A stretch of 37,362 nt of DNA from DATLNF01 sp046590575 (GTDB taxonomy: Bacteria > Actinomycetota > Actinomycetes > BP-191): positions 1 through 37,362 of the forward strand of contig JBKJUS010000117.1 of NCBI GenBank assembly GCA_046590575.1, written 5' to 3'. Within the stretch, counting starts at the first letter, position 1, and every line of letters begins with the position of its first letter. This document shows positions 22,739 through 30,447 of this stretch, piece after piece. Position numbers and translations under genes: made by a program. The notes beneath the pieces are model-generated. The model was not told the DNA's origin, did no database searches, and was given only the letters and a program-made list of their open reading frames with translations.

Positions 22739-24157
22739 ATGTCCAGCTGGGACAAGCGCGAACCGAAAGCGCACCGCAAGACTGTTGACGCGCTGCTGCG
22801 TACGCAGCTCCGCGACGCGGTCGGGCCGTTCTCGCCGTTCTGGCGTGAGCGTTTCGCGGCGCTCAGGCTGACCCCAGCGTCGATCGACGGAGTCGCTCAC
22901 CTGTCGAAGATTCCTGCGGTAGGGGAGCGGGATGTCTGCCCCGACGGCGATCCGCGGGGGGCGGCTCGCCTCGTTCTCCAAGCGGACGAAGCCGGATTCG
23001 CGATGCACGCCCGCGGCCCGGATCTGCGCAAGGCCCTTGTTCGTCGAGTGGTGGGCGCCGCGGCATACCGTCGCCAGGTCGAAGCGGAGATCAGGCCGAC
23101 GACCTACCAGTACGCCGGAAGTGCGCTGACCTTCCCGATCGCCTCGACCCGCTCCGATCTCGACCTCATGGCCCGGGCCGGCAACCGTGCGTGGCAGGTG
23201 CTCGGCCTCAACTCGAGTGACGTGCTCGTCTCTGCCGTGCCGGTCGCCGCGAGGCTCCACCACGAGGCACTTCGTCTCGCTGCACTCGGCGCAGGCGCAC
23301 CCGCGCTGTTTCCGGGAGACGATCTGCTCGCCTTGGCCGAGACGATGCGGGTGGTGCCCGCCACCGTGCTCGCGGTCGAGCCGACCACGGCCGCGGACCT
23401 GCTGGCCGATCTGGCAGAGACTGGGACGCCGCTGGAGACGCTCAGGACGGTTCTCCTCCTTGGTGCGCCCTCGGACGATCAACGGGTGGCGGTCAGCGAA
23501 GCCCTCGCCGCTGCCGGGTCCAGCGCAGCCCGGGTGCTGGCGCTGCACGGACCGGCTGAGGGGCGGGTGCTCTGGGCCGAGTGCGTGCCCGGCTCGGGGC
23601 TGCACACCTACCCAGACCTCGACATCACCGAGCTCGTGGATCCCGACACCGGCGACGACGCCGATGCTGGCTCCGGTGGCGAGCTCGTCATCACTCAGCT
23701 CGGCTTCCGTGGCAGCGCCTTGCTGCGGTGGCGCACGGGAGAGGTCGCGGGCGGCCCGATCGCCAGGGATGCCTGCCGGTCCTGCGGGCGCACCGTGCCG
23801 CGGGTGCCGTCGTCGCTGCAGACCGGAGCCTTCGTGACTCCGCTCGAGACGTCCGGTGGCGAAGTCCTTGCTGACCTCCGGGCGGTGGCCGGTGCGCTCT
23901 CGGGGCGATCGGACGTCGCCGACTGGCGGATCGAGGTGCGTAAGGCACAGCGTTCGCAGCTCGATGAGTTGCTGATCTTCATCGACCCTCGGGGCGACGA
24001 GACCGAGTCAGCGGTCGGCGTCTACCGCGACGTGCGGGCCGTAGCCGGCATCGCGCCGACGCAGATCGTCGTCGTGGGGGCAGACCAGCTAGCCGCGCTG
24101 GGTGGGTCAGGTCGGCCGGACGAGGCCGTGAGCACCCGGATCGCCGTACGCCGGTAG
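22739..24157 (+). CDS. PaaK-like (ANL-related) protein with degenerate P-loop
   Basis: It is 472 residues. The C-terminal half looks like phenylacetate-CoA ligase: GGELVITQLGFRGSALLRWR (313-332) parallels GELVIT...PLIRYRTGDL, RWRTGE (331-335) carries the adenylate-binding Arg/Asp region with Glu in place of Asp, and CRSCGRTVPRV (346-356) matches the CxxCGRxxPR zinc/turn motif. The expected Ser/Thr/Gly-rich P-loop (SSGTTGKPT) is absent: the segment preceding the TRSDLD helix reads YQYAGSALTFPIASTRSDLD. Acyl-adenylate formation is therefore doubtful. ATG 22739 has GAGGGG 5 nt upstream; a GTG at 22724 is less well supported. It lies between etfA and the cysteine desulfurase gene. Function not known. 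Confidence 0.75.
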   Translation: MSSWDKREPKAHRKTVDALLRTQLRDAVGPFSPFWRERFAALRLTPASIDGVAHLSKIPAVGERDVCPDGDPRGAARLVLQADEAGFAMHARGPDLRKALVRRVVGAAAYRRQVEAEIRPTTYQYAGSALTFPIASTRSDLDLMARAGNRAWQVLGLNSSDVLVSAVPVAARLHHEALRLAALGAGAPALFPGDDLLALAETMRVVPATVLAVEPTTAADLLADLAETGTPLETLRTVLLLGAPSDDQRVAVSEALAAAGSSAARVLALHGPAEGRVLWAECVPGSGLHTYPDLDITELVDPDTGDDADAGSGGELVITQLGFRGSALLRWRTGEVAGGPIARDACRSCGRTVPRVPSSLQTGAFVTPLETSGGEVLADLRAVAGALSGRSDVADWRIEVRKAQRSQLDELLIFIDPRGDETESAVGVYRDVRAVAGIAPTQIVVVGADQLAALGGSGRPDEAVSTRIAVRR

Positions 24158-24160
24158 GCT
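24155..24160 (+). promoter_or_regulatory. Possible -10 box for the cysteine desulfurase gene
   Basis: TAGGCT, beginning with the upstream stop codon and ending 9 nt before the ATG at 24170. Spacing is slightly long for leaderless initiation; a leader of 1-3 nt would result. Confidence 0.35.
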
Positions 24161-24169
24161 GGGGGGGCG

Positions 24170-25345
24170 ATGCCCTACCTCGACCACGCGGCGACGACAC
24201 CGGTGCACCCTGAGGTGCTCACGGCGATGACGCCGTACTTCACCCTTGAGGCCGGCAATCCCTCGTCGCTGCACGCCGCCGGCCGCCGCGCCCGCCGCGC
24301 GGTCGAGGAGTCCCGCGAGACCATCGCCCGAGCGGTCGGCGCTCGACCGTCGGAGATCATCTTCACCGCCGGCGGTACGGAGAGCGACAACCTCGCGGTC
24401 AAGGGCATCTTCTGGGCCCGCCGAGCGCGCGACCCGCGCCGGGTGCGGATCATCGCGAGCAGCATCGAGCATCACGCGGTGCTCGACACGGTCGAGTGGC
24501 TGGTCGCCCACGAAGGCGCGGCGATCACCTGGCTCCCGGTCGACGACTGCGGGCGGGTGCACCCGGACTCGCTTCGTGCCGCCCTTGCCGAAAGCGCAGA
24601 CGTCGCGCTGGTCAGCGTGATGTGGGCCAACAACGAGGTCGGCACCGTGCAGCCCGTGGCCGAGCTCGCCGCCATCGCTCGCGAGCACGACGTGCCGTTC
24701 CACACCGACGCGGTGCAGGCGCTCGGCGCCGTTCCCGTCGACTTCGCTGCGTGCGGCGCCGACGCTCTCACCGTGACCGGTCACAAGATCGGTGGCCCCA
24801 AGGGAGTTGGTGCGCTGCTCCTTCGAGTCGGCGTCGACTGCACTCCGCTGCTGCATGGCGGTGGGCAGGAGCGCGACGTCCGCTCCGGCACCCTCGACAC
24901 TCCCGGGATCGTCGGTTTCGCGGTGGCCGTGGAGCGCGCCGTGGCTTCCGCCGCCGAACGCTCAGCTCGACTCACCGTGCTGCGCGACCAGCTCATCGCC
25001 GAGGTGACCAAGATCGTCCCGGACGCCGTGCTGAACGGCGATCCTGACCGCCGCCTGCCAGGCAACGCCCACCTCTCCTTCCCGGGCTGCGAGGGCGACT
25101 CCCTGCTGCTGCTCTTGGACGCTCGCGGCATCGAGTGCTCCACCGGAGCAGCGTGTACGGCCGGCGTCGCCCGCCCGAGTCATGTGCTTCTCGCCATGGG
25201 CCTGCCGGAGGACCGCGCGCGCGGCTCGCTGCGCTTCTCCCTCGGTGACAGCTCCACCGCAGCCGATGTCGCGGCCGTCGCCGAGGCGATCGGCCCGGTT
25301 GTCGAGCGGGCCCGCCGCGCCGGTCTTGCCGGCGGGTCACGCTAA
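24170..25345 (+). CDS. Cysteine desulfurase (IscS/NifS family)
   Basis: It is 391 residues, class V aminotransferase fold. PLP site: TGGTESDN-like AGGTESDNLAVKG (67-79), SIEHHAVL (98-105, the His that stacks on PLP), HTDAVQALG (178-186), and Lys206 in TVTGHKIGGPKGVGAL. The sulfur-carrying Cys329 is in STGAACTAGVARPSHVL, a loop of the IscS/NifS group I type. Delivers sulfur from L-cysteine as persulfide, very likely to the MnmA encoded 29 nt downstream for tRNA 2-thiouridine, and possibly to Fe-S assembly. Start ATG 24170. I leave the gene symbol blank because iscS, nifS and dedicated tRNA-thiolation paralogs cannot be separated here. Confidence 0.93.
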   Translation: MPYLDHAATTPVHPEVLTAMTPYFTLEAGNPSSLHAAGRRARRAVEESRETIARAVGARPSEIIFTAGGTESDNLAVKGIFWARRARDPRRVRIIASSIEHHAVLDTVEWLVAHEGAAITWLPVDDCGRVHPDSLRAALAESADVALVSVMWANNEVGTVQPVAELAAIAREHDVPFHTDAVQALGAVPVDFAACGADALTVTGHKIGGPKGVGALLLRVGVDCTPLLHGGGQERDVRSGTLDTPGIVGFAVAVERAVASAAERSARLTVLRDQLIAEVTKIVPDAVLNGDPDRRLPGNAHLSFPGCEGDSLLLLLDARGIECSTGAACTAGVARPSHVLLAMGLPEDRARGSLRFSLGDSSTAADVAAVAEAIGPVVERARRAGLAGGSR

Positions 25346-25374
25346 GACGGCCCGGGTAGGCGAGAGCTGATCTG

Positions 25375-26442
25375 ATGCGTGTCCTCGCGGCGATGTCCGG
25401 CGGTGTCGACTCGGCTGTTGCCGCTGCTCGAGCTGTCGACGCGGGCCACGACGTCACAGGCGTGCACCTCGCGCTCTCGCCATCTCCCGCGGCGCACCGC
25501 GACGGGGCGCGCGGGTGCTGCACTCTCGAGGACGCGCGTGATGCCCGCCGGGCCGCTGACGTCCTCGGTATCCCGTTCTACGTATGGGACATGGCGCAAC
25601 AGTTCCGGGACGAGGTCGTGGACGACTTCGTCGCTGAGTACGCCGCCGGCCGTACCCCAAACCCATGCCTGCGATGCAACGAGCGCATCAAGTTCGCGGC
25701 GGTCCTCGACAGAGCGCGGGCCTTAGACTTCGACGCGGTGTGCACCGGTCACTACGCGCGGCTGGTCGACGGCGCGCGGGGCCGCGAGCTGCACCGGGCG
25801 GCCGATGTGGCGAAGGACCAGTCCTACGTCTTGGCAGTGCTGATTTCCGACCAGCTCGCCGGTGCCATGTTCCCCCTCGGCGACTCGGTGAAGGCGGTGG
25901 TGCGCGCCGAGGCGCAGACTCGCGGTCTGGCGGTGGCAGACAAGCCTGACTCGCACGACGTCTGCTTCATCCCGTCCGGAGATACGCGAGGCTGGCTTGA
26001 CGAGCGGATCGCTGCGTCGCCGGGTGCCGTCATCGAGGCGGGCCGTGTCATCGGTCGCCACGAGGGCACCCACGGGCTGACCGTCGGTCAACGTCGCGGC
26101 CTCGCCCTGACCGATCCGGCCGCCGACGGCCGGCCGCGCTACGTGCTGGCGATTTCCCCGGTGACCAACACGGTCACGGTCGGGCCGGCCGAGGGCCTTG
26201 ACGTCACGAGGATCACCGGCGTGCGGCCGCGGTGGACCGGGGCCCTACCGCCCGTCACCTTCGACTGCTTGGTGCAGATCCGCGCACACGGCGGCGTCGT
26301 ACCGGCGACCGCTGCATGCGTAGGAGATTCGGTCGAGATCGCGCTTGCCGAACCGCTGCGCGCGGTGGCACCAGGTCAGGCCGCCGTGATGTACGACGGG
26401 AGCCGCGTCGTCGGGTCGGCGACCGTCGACACCACCGGCTGA
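25375..26442 (+). CDS. mnmA: tRNA-specific 2-thiouridylase MnmA
   Basis: It is 355 residues. ATP-pyrophosphatase P-loop SGGVDS (8-13), the NPCLRCNERIKF motif (96-107) with catalytic Cys101, AVCTGHYAR, KDQSYVL, and the second catalytic Cys197 in SHDVCFIPSGD, then GRHEGTHGLTVGQRRGL in the central domain and a C-terminal barrel. Adenylates and thiolates U34 of tRNA-Lys/Glu/Gln using persulfide sulfur. It differs from proteobacterial enzymes only in the CLRC spacing (two Cys in the first motif). Follows the desulfurase gene with a 29-nt gap, the usual pairing in actinobacteria. ATG 25375 lacks a strong ribosome-binding site. Confidence 0.96.
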   Translation: MRVLAAMSGGVDSAVAAARAVDAGHDVTGVHLALSPSPAAHRDGARGCCTLEDARDARRAADVLGIPFYVWDMAQQFRDEVVDDFVAEYAAGRTPNPCLRCNERIKFAAVLDRARALDFDAVCTGHYARLVDGARGRELHRAADVAKDQSYVLAVLISDQLAGAMFPLGDSVKAVVRAEAQTRGLAVADKPDSHDVCFIPSGDTRGWLDERIAASPGAVIEAGRVIGRHEGTHGLTVGQRRGLALTDPAADGRPRYVLAISPVTNTVTVGPAEGLDVTRITGVRPRWTGALPPVTFDCLVQIRAHGGVVPATAACVGDSVEIALAEPLRAVAPGQAAVMYDGSRVVGSATVDTTG

Positions 26443-26476
26443 CGACCCCGGTGAGTGAGTCCTCGCCCGGGCTGGG

Positions 26477-26482
26477 TAGGCT
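26477..26482 (+). promoter_or_regulatory. Leaderless -10 box of the basic repeat protein gene
   Basis: TAGGCT lies exactly 7 nt before the ATG at 26490; no Shine-Dalgarno sequence. Confidence 0.6.
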
Positions 26483-26489
26483 GCGTCAC

Positions 26490-26933
26490 ATGGCAGACGT
26501 GCGACTTACCGACCTCGAGATCATCCAGCGCTATTCCATCGCTGTTCGCGGTGAGACCGCTGACCGTGAGGAGCTCGCGGCGGCCTTACGCGCTGACCTG
26601 AACTGGCTCGAGGGGGGTGCCCGCGCCCGTCGTACGGCGGTCAGCGACGACGACTCGGATACGGCGACGGACGAACCTCGTCGAGCCGCCATCAGGTCCG
26701 CGCCCCGAGCGCCGGCGCGGCCTTCGCCCAAGCCGGCGGCTCGCAAGGCTTCGACGCCTAAGCCGGCTGCTCGCAAGGCTTCGACCCCCAAGCCGGCGGC
26801 TCGCAAGGCCCCGACGCCTAAGCCGGCTGCTCGCAAGGCTTCGACGCCCAAGCCGGCTGCCCGGCGCGCGGTCGCCCCCGCGAAGCGCGCGACGAAGAAG
26901 ACGACCAAGCCGGCTGCCCGACGCGGTCGCTAG
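26490..26933 (+). CDS. Small basic protein with KPAARKASTP tandem repeats
   Basis: It is 147 residues. A compact, partly acidic N-terminal region (1-65, RLTDLEIIQRYSIAVRGETA) is followed by a histone-H1-like tail of four ten-residue repeats KPAARKA(S/P)TP (81-120), a KPAARR remnant, and a Lys/Arg-rich end with a second KPAARR (140-145). The tail should bind nucleic acid non-specifically; the N-terminal region is not recognised. The repeat DNA is in frame and uses preferred codons, so the gene is real. The start is set by the TAGGCT box 7 nt upstream and the lack of other starts near it. Likely cytoplasmic/nucleoid-associated; specific function unknown. Confidence 0.75.
   Translation: MADVRLTDLEIIQRYSIAVRGETADREELAAALRADLNWLEGGARARRTAVSDDDSDTATDEPRRAAIRSAPRAPARPSPKPAARKASTPKPAARKASTPKPAARKAPTPKPAARKASTPKPAARRAVAPAKRATKKTTKPAARRGR
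26730..26867 (+). repeat. 30-bp tandem repeats (4.6 units) inside the basic-protein gene
   Basis: Units start at 26730, 26760, 26790 and 26820, plus an 18-bp partial at 26850. Codon 3 alternates GCG, GCT, GCG, GCT, and the final proline codon alternates CCT, CCC, CCT, CCC, pointing to duplication of a 60-bp pair. There are no unique spacers, so it is not CRISPR. Confidence 0.95.
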
Positions 26934-26948
26934 CGCGTCGCGGAGCCG

Positions 26949-27962
26949 ATGGACCTCGACTGGCCCACGGGTGCAGCGACCGGTGTCGGGTCGATGCCGG
27001 GCGACGACCCGCTCGACGCTGCCATGGTCGTCGCGGGCGAGCTTCCCGACTTAGGCCACCTCCCGGAGCTGCCCTCCCGCGGCCCCGGCGCCGGCATGGT
27101 CGGCCGAGCGGCCGCGATGCTGGTCGACCTCCACGTGGACCTGCAGCCGTCCGGGTGGCGCATGACGTCGCGCAGTGGGCTGGACGAGCAGCGTGCCCGC
27201 GATCTGTTGGCGCGCGACCTCGACGCGCTGGAGGTCGCCTTCCTCGGCTACACCGGCCTGCTGAAGGTGCAGGTCACCGGTCCCTGGACCCTCGCGGCTG
27301 GAGTGGAGCTCCATCGCGGTGATCGCGTCCTGCGTGACGTCAGTGCCCGGCGAGACCTGCATGCGTCGTTGGCCGAGGGGGTCGCGGCCCACCATGCGGA
27401 GGTGGCTCGCCGGGTGCCGGCGGCCACGGTGGTCGTGCAGCTGGACGAGCCCTCGCTCCCCGCTGTCCGCGCCGGTCATGTGCCCACAGCCAGCGGCTTC
27501 GGCGCGCTGCCGGCTGTGGGCGACCCGGAGCTCACCGCCGCACTGTCGGAGGTCGGCACCCGCAGCGGTGCGCCCTACGGTGTGCACTGCTGCGCCTCCA
27601 ACGTGCCGCTCGGCGTGCTGAGGGCGGCGCGGCCGGCCTTCGTCTCCGTCGACGCGGCGCGGCTCTCGCCCCGGAACGATTACGACGGTCTTGGCGGGCT
27701 GTTGGACGACGGCGCCCACCTGCTCCTCGGCCTGCTGCCGGGAGTCGACGTCGACCTCGGCGGCACGTCGGTCGGGCAGACCGCCTTGCCCGCCCGGCGA
27801 CTGTGGCGGGACCTGTCCTTTGCGCCGGAGGACCTCGCCCGTCGCGTCGTCCTCACACCTGCGTGCGGACTGGCCGGTGCGTCGCCGGCGTACGCTCGCG
27901 CAGCGCTGGCCAGGCTGCGCGAAGCTGCCCGCAGCCTCGTCGAAGCACCGGAGGAGTCGTGA
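26949..27962 (+). CDS. Short MetE-like / uroporphyrinogen-decarboxylase-superfamily protein
   Basis: It is 337 residues, about the size of the C-terminal catalytic half of cobalamin-independent methionine synthase (MetE), with no N-terminal half. Start TGVGSMPGDDPLDA is typical. Zinc ligands appear retained: His213 and Cys215 in VHCCASN, and Cys306 in LTPACGLAGAS; QLDEPSL (164-170) supplies the conserved acidic residue. It should therefore bind a thiol substrate through zinc, but without the MetE N-terminal half the methyl donor is unclear. From memory the mycobacterial homologue (Rv3015c, also 337 residues) lies in the same place before ligA. ATG 26949 has GGAG 3 nt upstream. Its stop overlaps the ligA start as GTGA. 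Confidence 0.85.
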   Translation: MDLDWPTGAATGVGSMPGDDPLDAAMVVAGELPDLGHLPELPSRGPGAGMVGRAAAMLVDLHVDLQPSGWRMTSRSGLDEQRARDLLARDLDALEVAFLGYTGLLKVQVTGPWTLAAGVELHRGDRVLRDVSARRDLHASLAEGVAAHHAEVARRVPAATVVVQLDEPSLPAVRAGHVPTASGFGALPAVGDPELTAALSEVGTRSGAPYGVHCCASNVPLGVLRAARPAFVSVDAARLSPRNDYDGLGGLLDDGAHLLLGLLPGVDVDLGGTSVGQTALPARRLWRDLSFAPEDLARRVVLTPACGLAGASPAYARAALARLREAARSLVEAPEES

Positions 27963-30103
27963 CCTCGCCACCTGACATGGCCGACCGCCCCGAGCAGACG
28001 CTCGACGGTGTGCCGGTCATTGCCGCCGAGCGGCACGCCGAGCTCTCGCAGGTCGTGGAGGATCACCGCTACCGCTACCACGTGCTCGATGCGCCGACCA
28101 TCGCCGACGGCGAGTACGACGAGCTCATGCGCGAGCTCGAGGCGCTCGAGGGCGACTACCCCAGTCTGCGCACTCCGGGCTCGCCGACGCAGCTGGTCGG
28201 CGGCAGCGCGTACACGACGCTCTTCACCCCAGTCGAGCACCTGCAGCGGCTGATGAGCCTGGACAACGCGTTCACCGATGCCGAGCTCGACACGTGGGCC
28301 GGTCGGGTCGACCGTGAGGTTGGAGCGGGTCGCGCGTCCTACCTGTGCGAGCTGAAGATCGACGGTCTCGCGGTTGCTCTGGTCTACGAGCAGGGTCGGC
28401 TGACGCGGGCCGCGACCCGCGGCGACGGCCGCACCGGCGAGGACGTGACGCCCAACGTCCGCACGCTCGACGATGTGCCTGACGTCCTTACCGGATCGGA
28501 CATCCCGGCCCTTCTGGAGGTGCGGGGCGAGGTCTTCTTCCCGGTCGCCGACTTCGAGCAGCTCAATGTCACCCTGGTCGAGGCCGGCAAGGCGCCGTTC
28601 GCCAACCCCCGCAACGCCGCCGCCGGGTCGCTGCGGCAGAAGGACCCGAGGGTCACGGCGAGCCGACCACTGCGCATGCTGCTGCACGGCATTGGGGCGC
28701 AAGACGGCTTGGCGGCGGAGACCCAGAGCGGGGGCTACGTCGCGCTTCGCGATCTGGGCCTACCGGTGTCGTCGCGGTTCGAGGTCTTCGGCGACCTGCC
28801 GGGGGTGCAGGACTACGTCCGGCGCTGGGGTGCGCACCGGCACGATCTCGAGCACGAGATCGACGGCGTCGTGGTCAAGGTCGACTCGCTGGCCCTGCAG
28901 CGTCAGCTCGGATCCACGTCGAAGTCACCGCGCTGGGCGATTGCGTTCAAGTACCCCCCTGAGGAGGTCACCACCCGGTTGGTCGCCATCGAGGTCAACG
29001 TGGGACGCACCGGTCGGGTCACGCCGTACGCCGTCATGGAGCCCGTCAAGGTCAGCGGCTCGACGGTCAGCCAAGCCACTCTGCACAACGCGGACGAGGT
29101 ACGACGCAAGGGGGTGCGGCCGGGCGACATGGTCGTGCTGCGCAAGGCCGGCGACGTCATCCCGGAGGTGCTCACCTTCGTCGCGGACGACCAGCACGAC
29201 CGGCGAGCGGTATGGCAGATGCCCAGCGAGTGCCCTTCATGCGGGACGCCGCTGGCGCCGGCGAAGGAGGGCGATGTCGACCTGCGCTGCCCCAACGCGC
29301 GATCCTGTCCGGCACAGCTGCGCGAGCGGCTGTTCTTCGTCGCCGGTCGCGGCGCGTTCGACATCGAGAACCTCGGTTACGAGGCCGCTGCCGCTCTGCT
29401 CGACGCGGGACTGGTCGAGGACGAGGGTGACCTCTTCGCGCTCGACGCCGAGGTATTGCTGCGCAGCGAGTTCTTCCGACGCAAGGACGGCGAGCTCGCG
29501 GCCAACGCGGTGAAGCTGCTGGCCAACCTCGAGACGGCCCGCCACCGGCCCTTGTGGCGGGTCCTCGTCGCGTTGTCGATCCGCCATGTCGGGCCAACCG
29601 CGGCGCAGGCGCTCGCCCGGGAGATGCGCGCCGTAGGTCGGATCGCCGCGGCCACCGTCGAGGAGTTGGCCGCAGTCGAGGGTGTCGGGCCGATCATCGC
29701 TGCTGCGGTGGTCGAGTGGTTTGCCGTCGACTGGCACCGTGAGGTGGTCGAGAAGTGGCGCGCGGCCGGGGTGCGTCTCGCCGAGGAGACATCCGACGAC
29801 GGGCCCCGGCCACTCGACGGGTTGACGGTGGTGATCACCGGGTCGCTGACCGAACACAGCCGCGACTCGGCGACCGAAGCGGTCCAGGCGCTCGGCGGCA
29901 AGGTCAGCGGCTCGGTGTCGAAGAAGACGTCCTTCGTCGTCGCTGGGGACTCGCCAGGGTCGAAGTACGACAAGGCGCTCCAGCTCGGCGTCCCAGTCCT
30001 TGACGAGCAAGGCCTGCAGGTCCTCCTGGCGGACGGACCGGACGCCGCGCGCGCTACCGCAGTCCGGGCAACCGAAGCGGACCGGGCTGGACTCGACGAC
30101 TAG
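27959..30103 (+). CDS. ligA: NAD-dependent DNA ligase LigA
   Basis: It is 714 residues (about 690 in mycobacteria). Domain Ia with YHVLDAPTIADGEYDEL (40-56), adenylation domain with Lys133 in CELKIDGLA as AMP acceptor and GDGRTGEDVT, OB domain (VGRTGRVTPYAV), four-cysteine zinc finger Cys425/428/444/450, helix-hairpin-helix region (VEGVGPIIAAAV), and a C-terminal BRCT domain (about 617-695, LDGLTVVITGSL). Seals nicks in replication and repair using NAD+. I chose GTG 27959, overlapping the MetE-like stop (GTGA) with GGAGG 4 nt upstream; ATG 27977 is an alternative. Much longer upstream readings are shadows. Confidence 0.97.
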   Translation: MTSPPDMADRPEQTLDGVPVIAAERHAELSQVVEDHRYRYHVLDAPTIADGEYDELMRELEALEGDYPSLRTPGSPTQLVGGSAYTTLFTPVEHLQRLMSLDNAFTDAELDTWAGRVDREVGAGRASYLCELKIDGLAVALVYEQGRLTRAATRGDGRTGEDVTPNVRTLDDVPDVLTGSDIPALLEVRGEVFFPVADFEQLNVTLVEAGKAPFANPRNAAAGSLRQKDPRVTASRPLRMLLHGIGAQDGLAAETQSGGYVALRDLGLPVSSRFEVFGDLPGVQDYVRRWGAHRHDLEHEIDGVVVKVDSLALQRQLGSTSKSPRWAIAFKYPPEEVTTRLVAIEVNVGRTGRVTPYAVMEPVKVSGSTVSQATLHNADEVRRKGVRPGDMVVLRKAGDVIPEVLTFVADDQHDRRAVWQMPSECPSCGTPLAPAKEGDVDLRCPNARSCPAQLRERLFFVAGRGAFDIENLGYEAAAALLDAGLVEDEGDLFALDAEVLLRSEFFRRKDGELAANAVKLLANLETARHRPLWRVLVALSIRHVGPTAAQALAREMRAVGRIAAATVEELAAVEGVGPIIAAAVVEWFAVDWHREVVEKWRAAGVRLAEETSDDGPRPLDGLTVVITGSLTEHSRDSATEAVQALGGKVSGSVSKKTSFVVAGDSPGSKYDKALQLGVPVLDEQGLQVLLADGPDAARATAVRATEADRAGLDD

Positions 30104-30137
30104 ACCAGCCCCCAGTCCTCGGTGCGCGGCGGCGCCG

Positions 30138-30143
30138 TAGACT
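30138..30143 (+). promoter_or_regulatory. Leaderless -10 box of gatC
   Basis: TAGACT lies exactly 7 nt before the gatC ATG at 30151, with no ribosome-binding site between. It makes gatCAB a separate transcription unit from ligA. Confidence 0.6.
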
Positions 30144-30150
30144 CGCCGTC

Positions 30151-30447
30151 ATGGCTATCACCCGCGACGAGGTCGCGCACCTCGCTCGGCTGTCTCGGCT
30201 TGCCCTGAGTGAGGACGAGCTGGAGCACTTCGCTACGCAGCTCGACGTGATCCTCGGCGCCGTGGCGCGGGTGGCCGAGGTGGCCGCCGACGACATCGCC
30301 CCCACCAGCCACTCGGTTCCTCTCACGAACGTGTTTCGGCCCGACGAGGTGCGTCCGTCCCTCGACCCGGCGGCCGCGCTCGCTGCAGCGCCGGCGACTG
30401 AGGGCGCGCGATTTCGGGTGCCTCGCATCCTCGATGAGGAGAGTTAG
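30151..30447 (+). CDS. gatC: Asp/Glu-tRNA amidotransferase subunit C
   Basis: It is 98 residues, the usual size. MAITRDEVAHLARLSRLALS with FATQLDVILG and a C-terminal LDPAAALAAAP, FRVPRIL are family hallmarks. Stabilises the GatA-GatB interface in the complex that converts misacylated Glu-tRNA(Gln) or Asp-tRNA(Asn) to the correct amide. First gene of gatC-gatA-gatB; gatA begins on the base after its stop. Confidence 0.96.
   Translation: MAITRDEVAHLARLSRLALSEDELEHFATQLDVILGAVARVAEVAADDIAPTSHSVPLTNVFRPDEVRPSLDPAAALAAAPATEGARFRVPRILDEES

Noticed and set aside
26730..26867. Regular 30-bp repeats as a CRISPR array
   Set aside because: Units are contiguous, with no spacers, and are in frame with a coding sequence.
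26531..26908. Minus-strand open frame over the KPAARKASTP repeats giving an AAGLGVEALR repeat protein
   Set aside because: It is a direct consequence of the in-frame 30-bp repeats on the plus strand. The plus-strand gene has a good promoter and start; this one has none.
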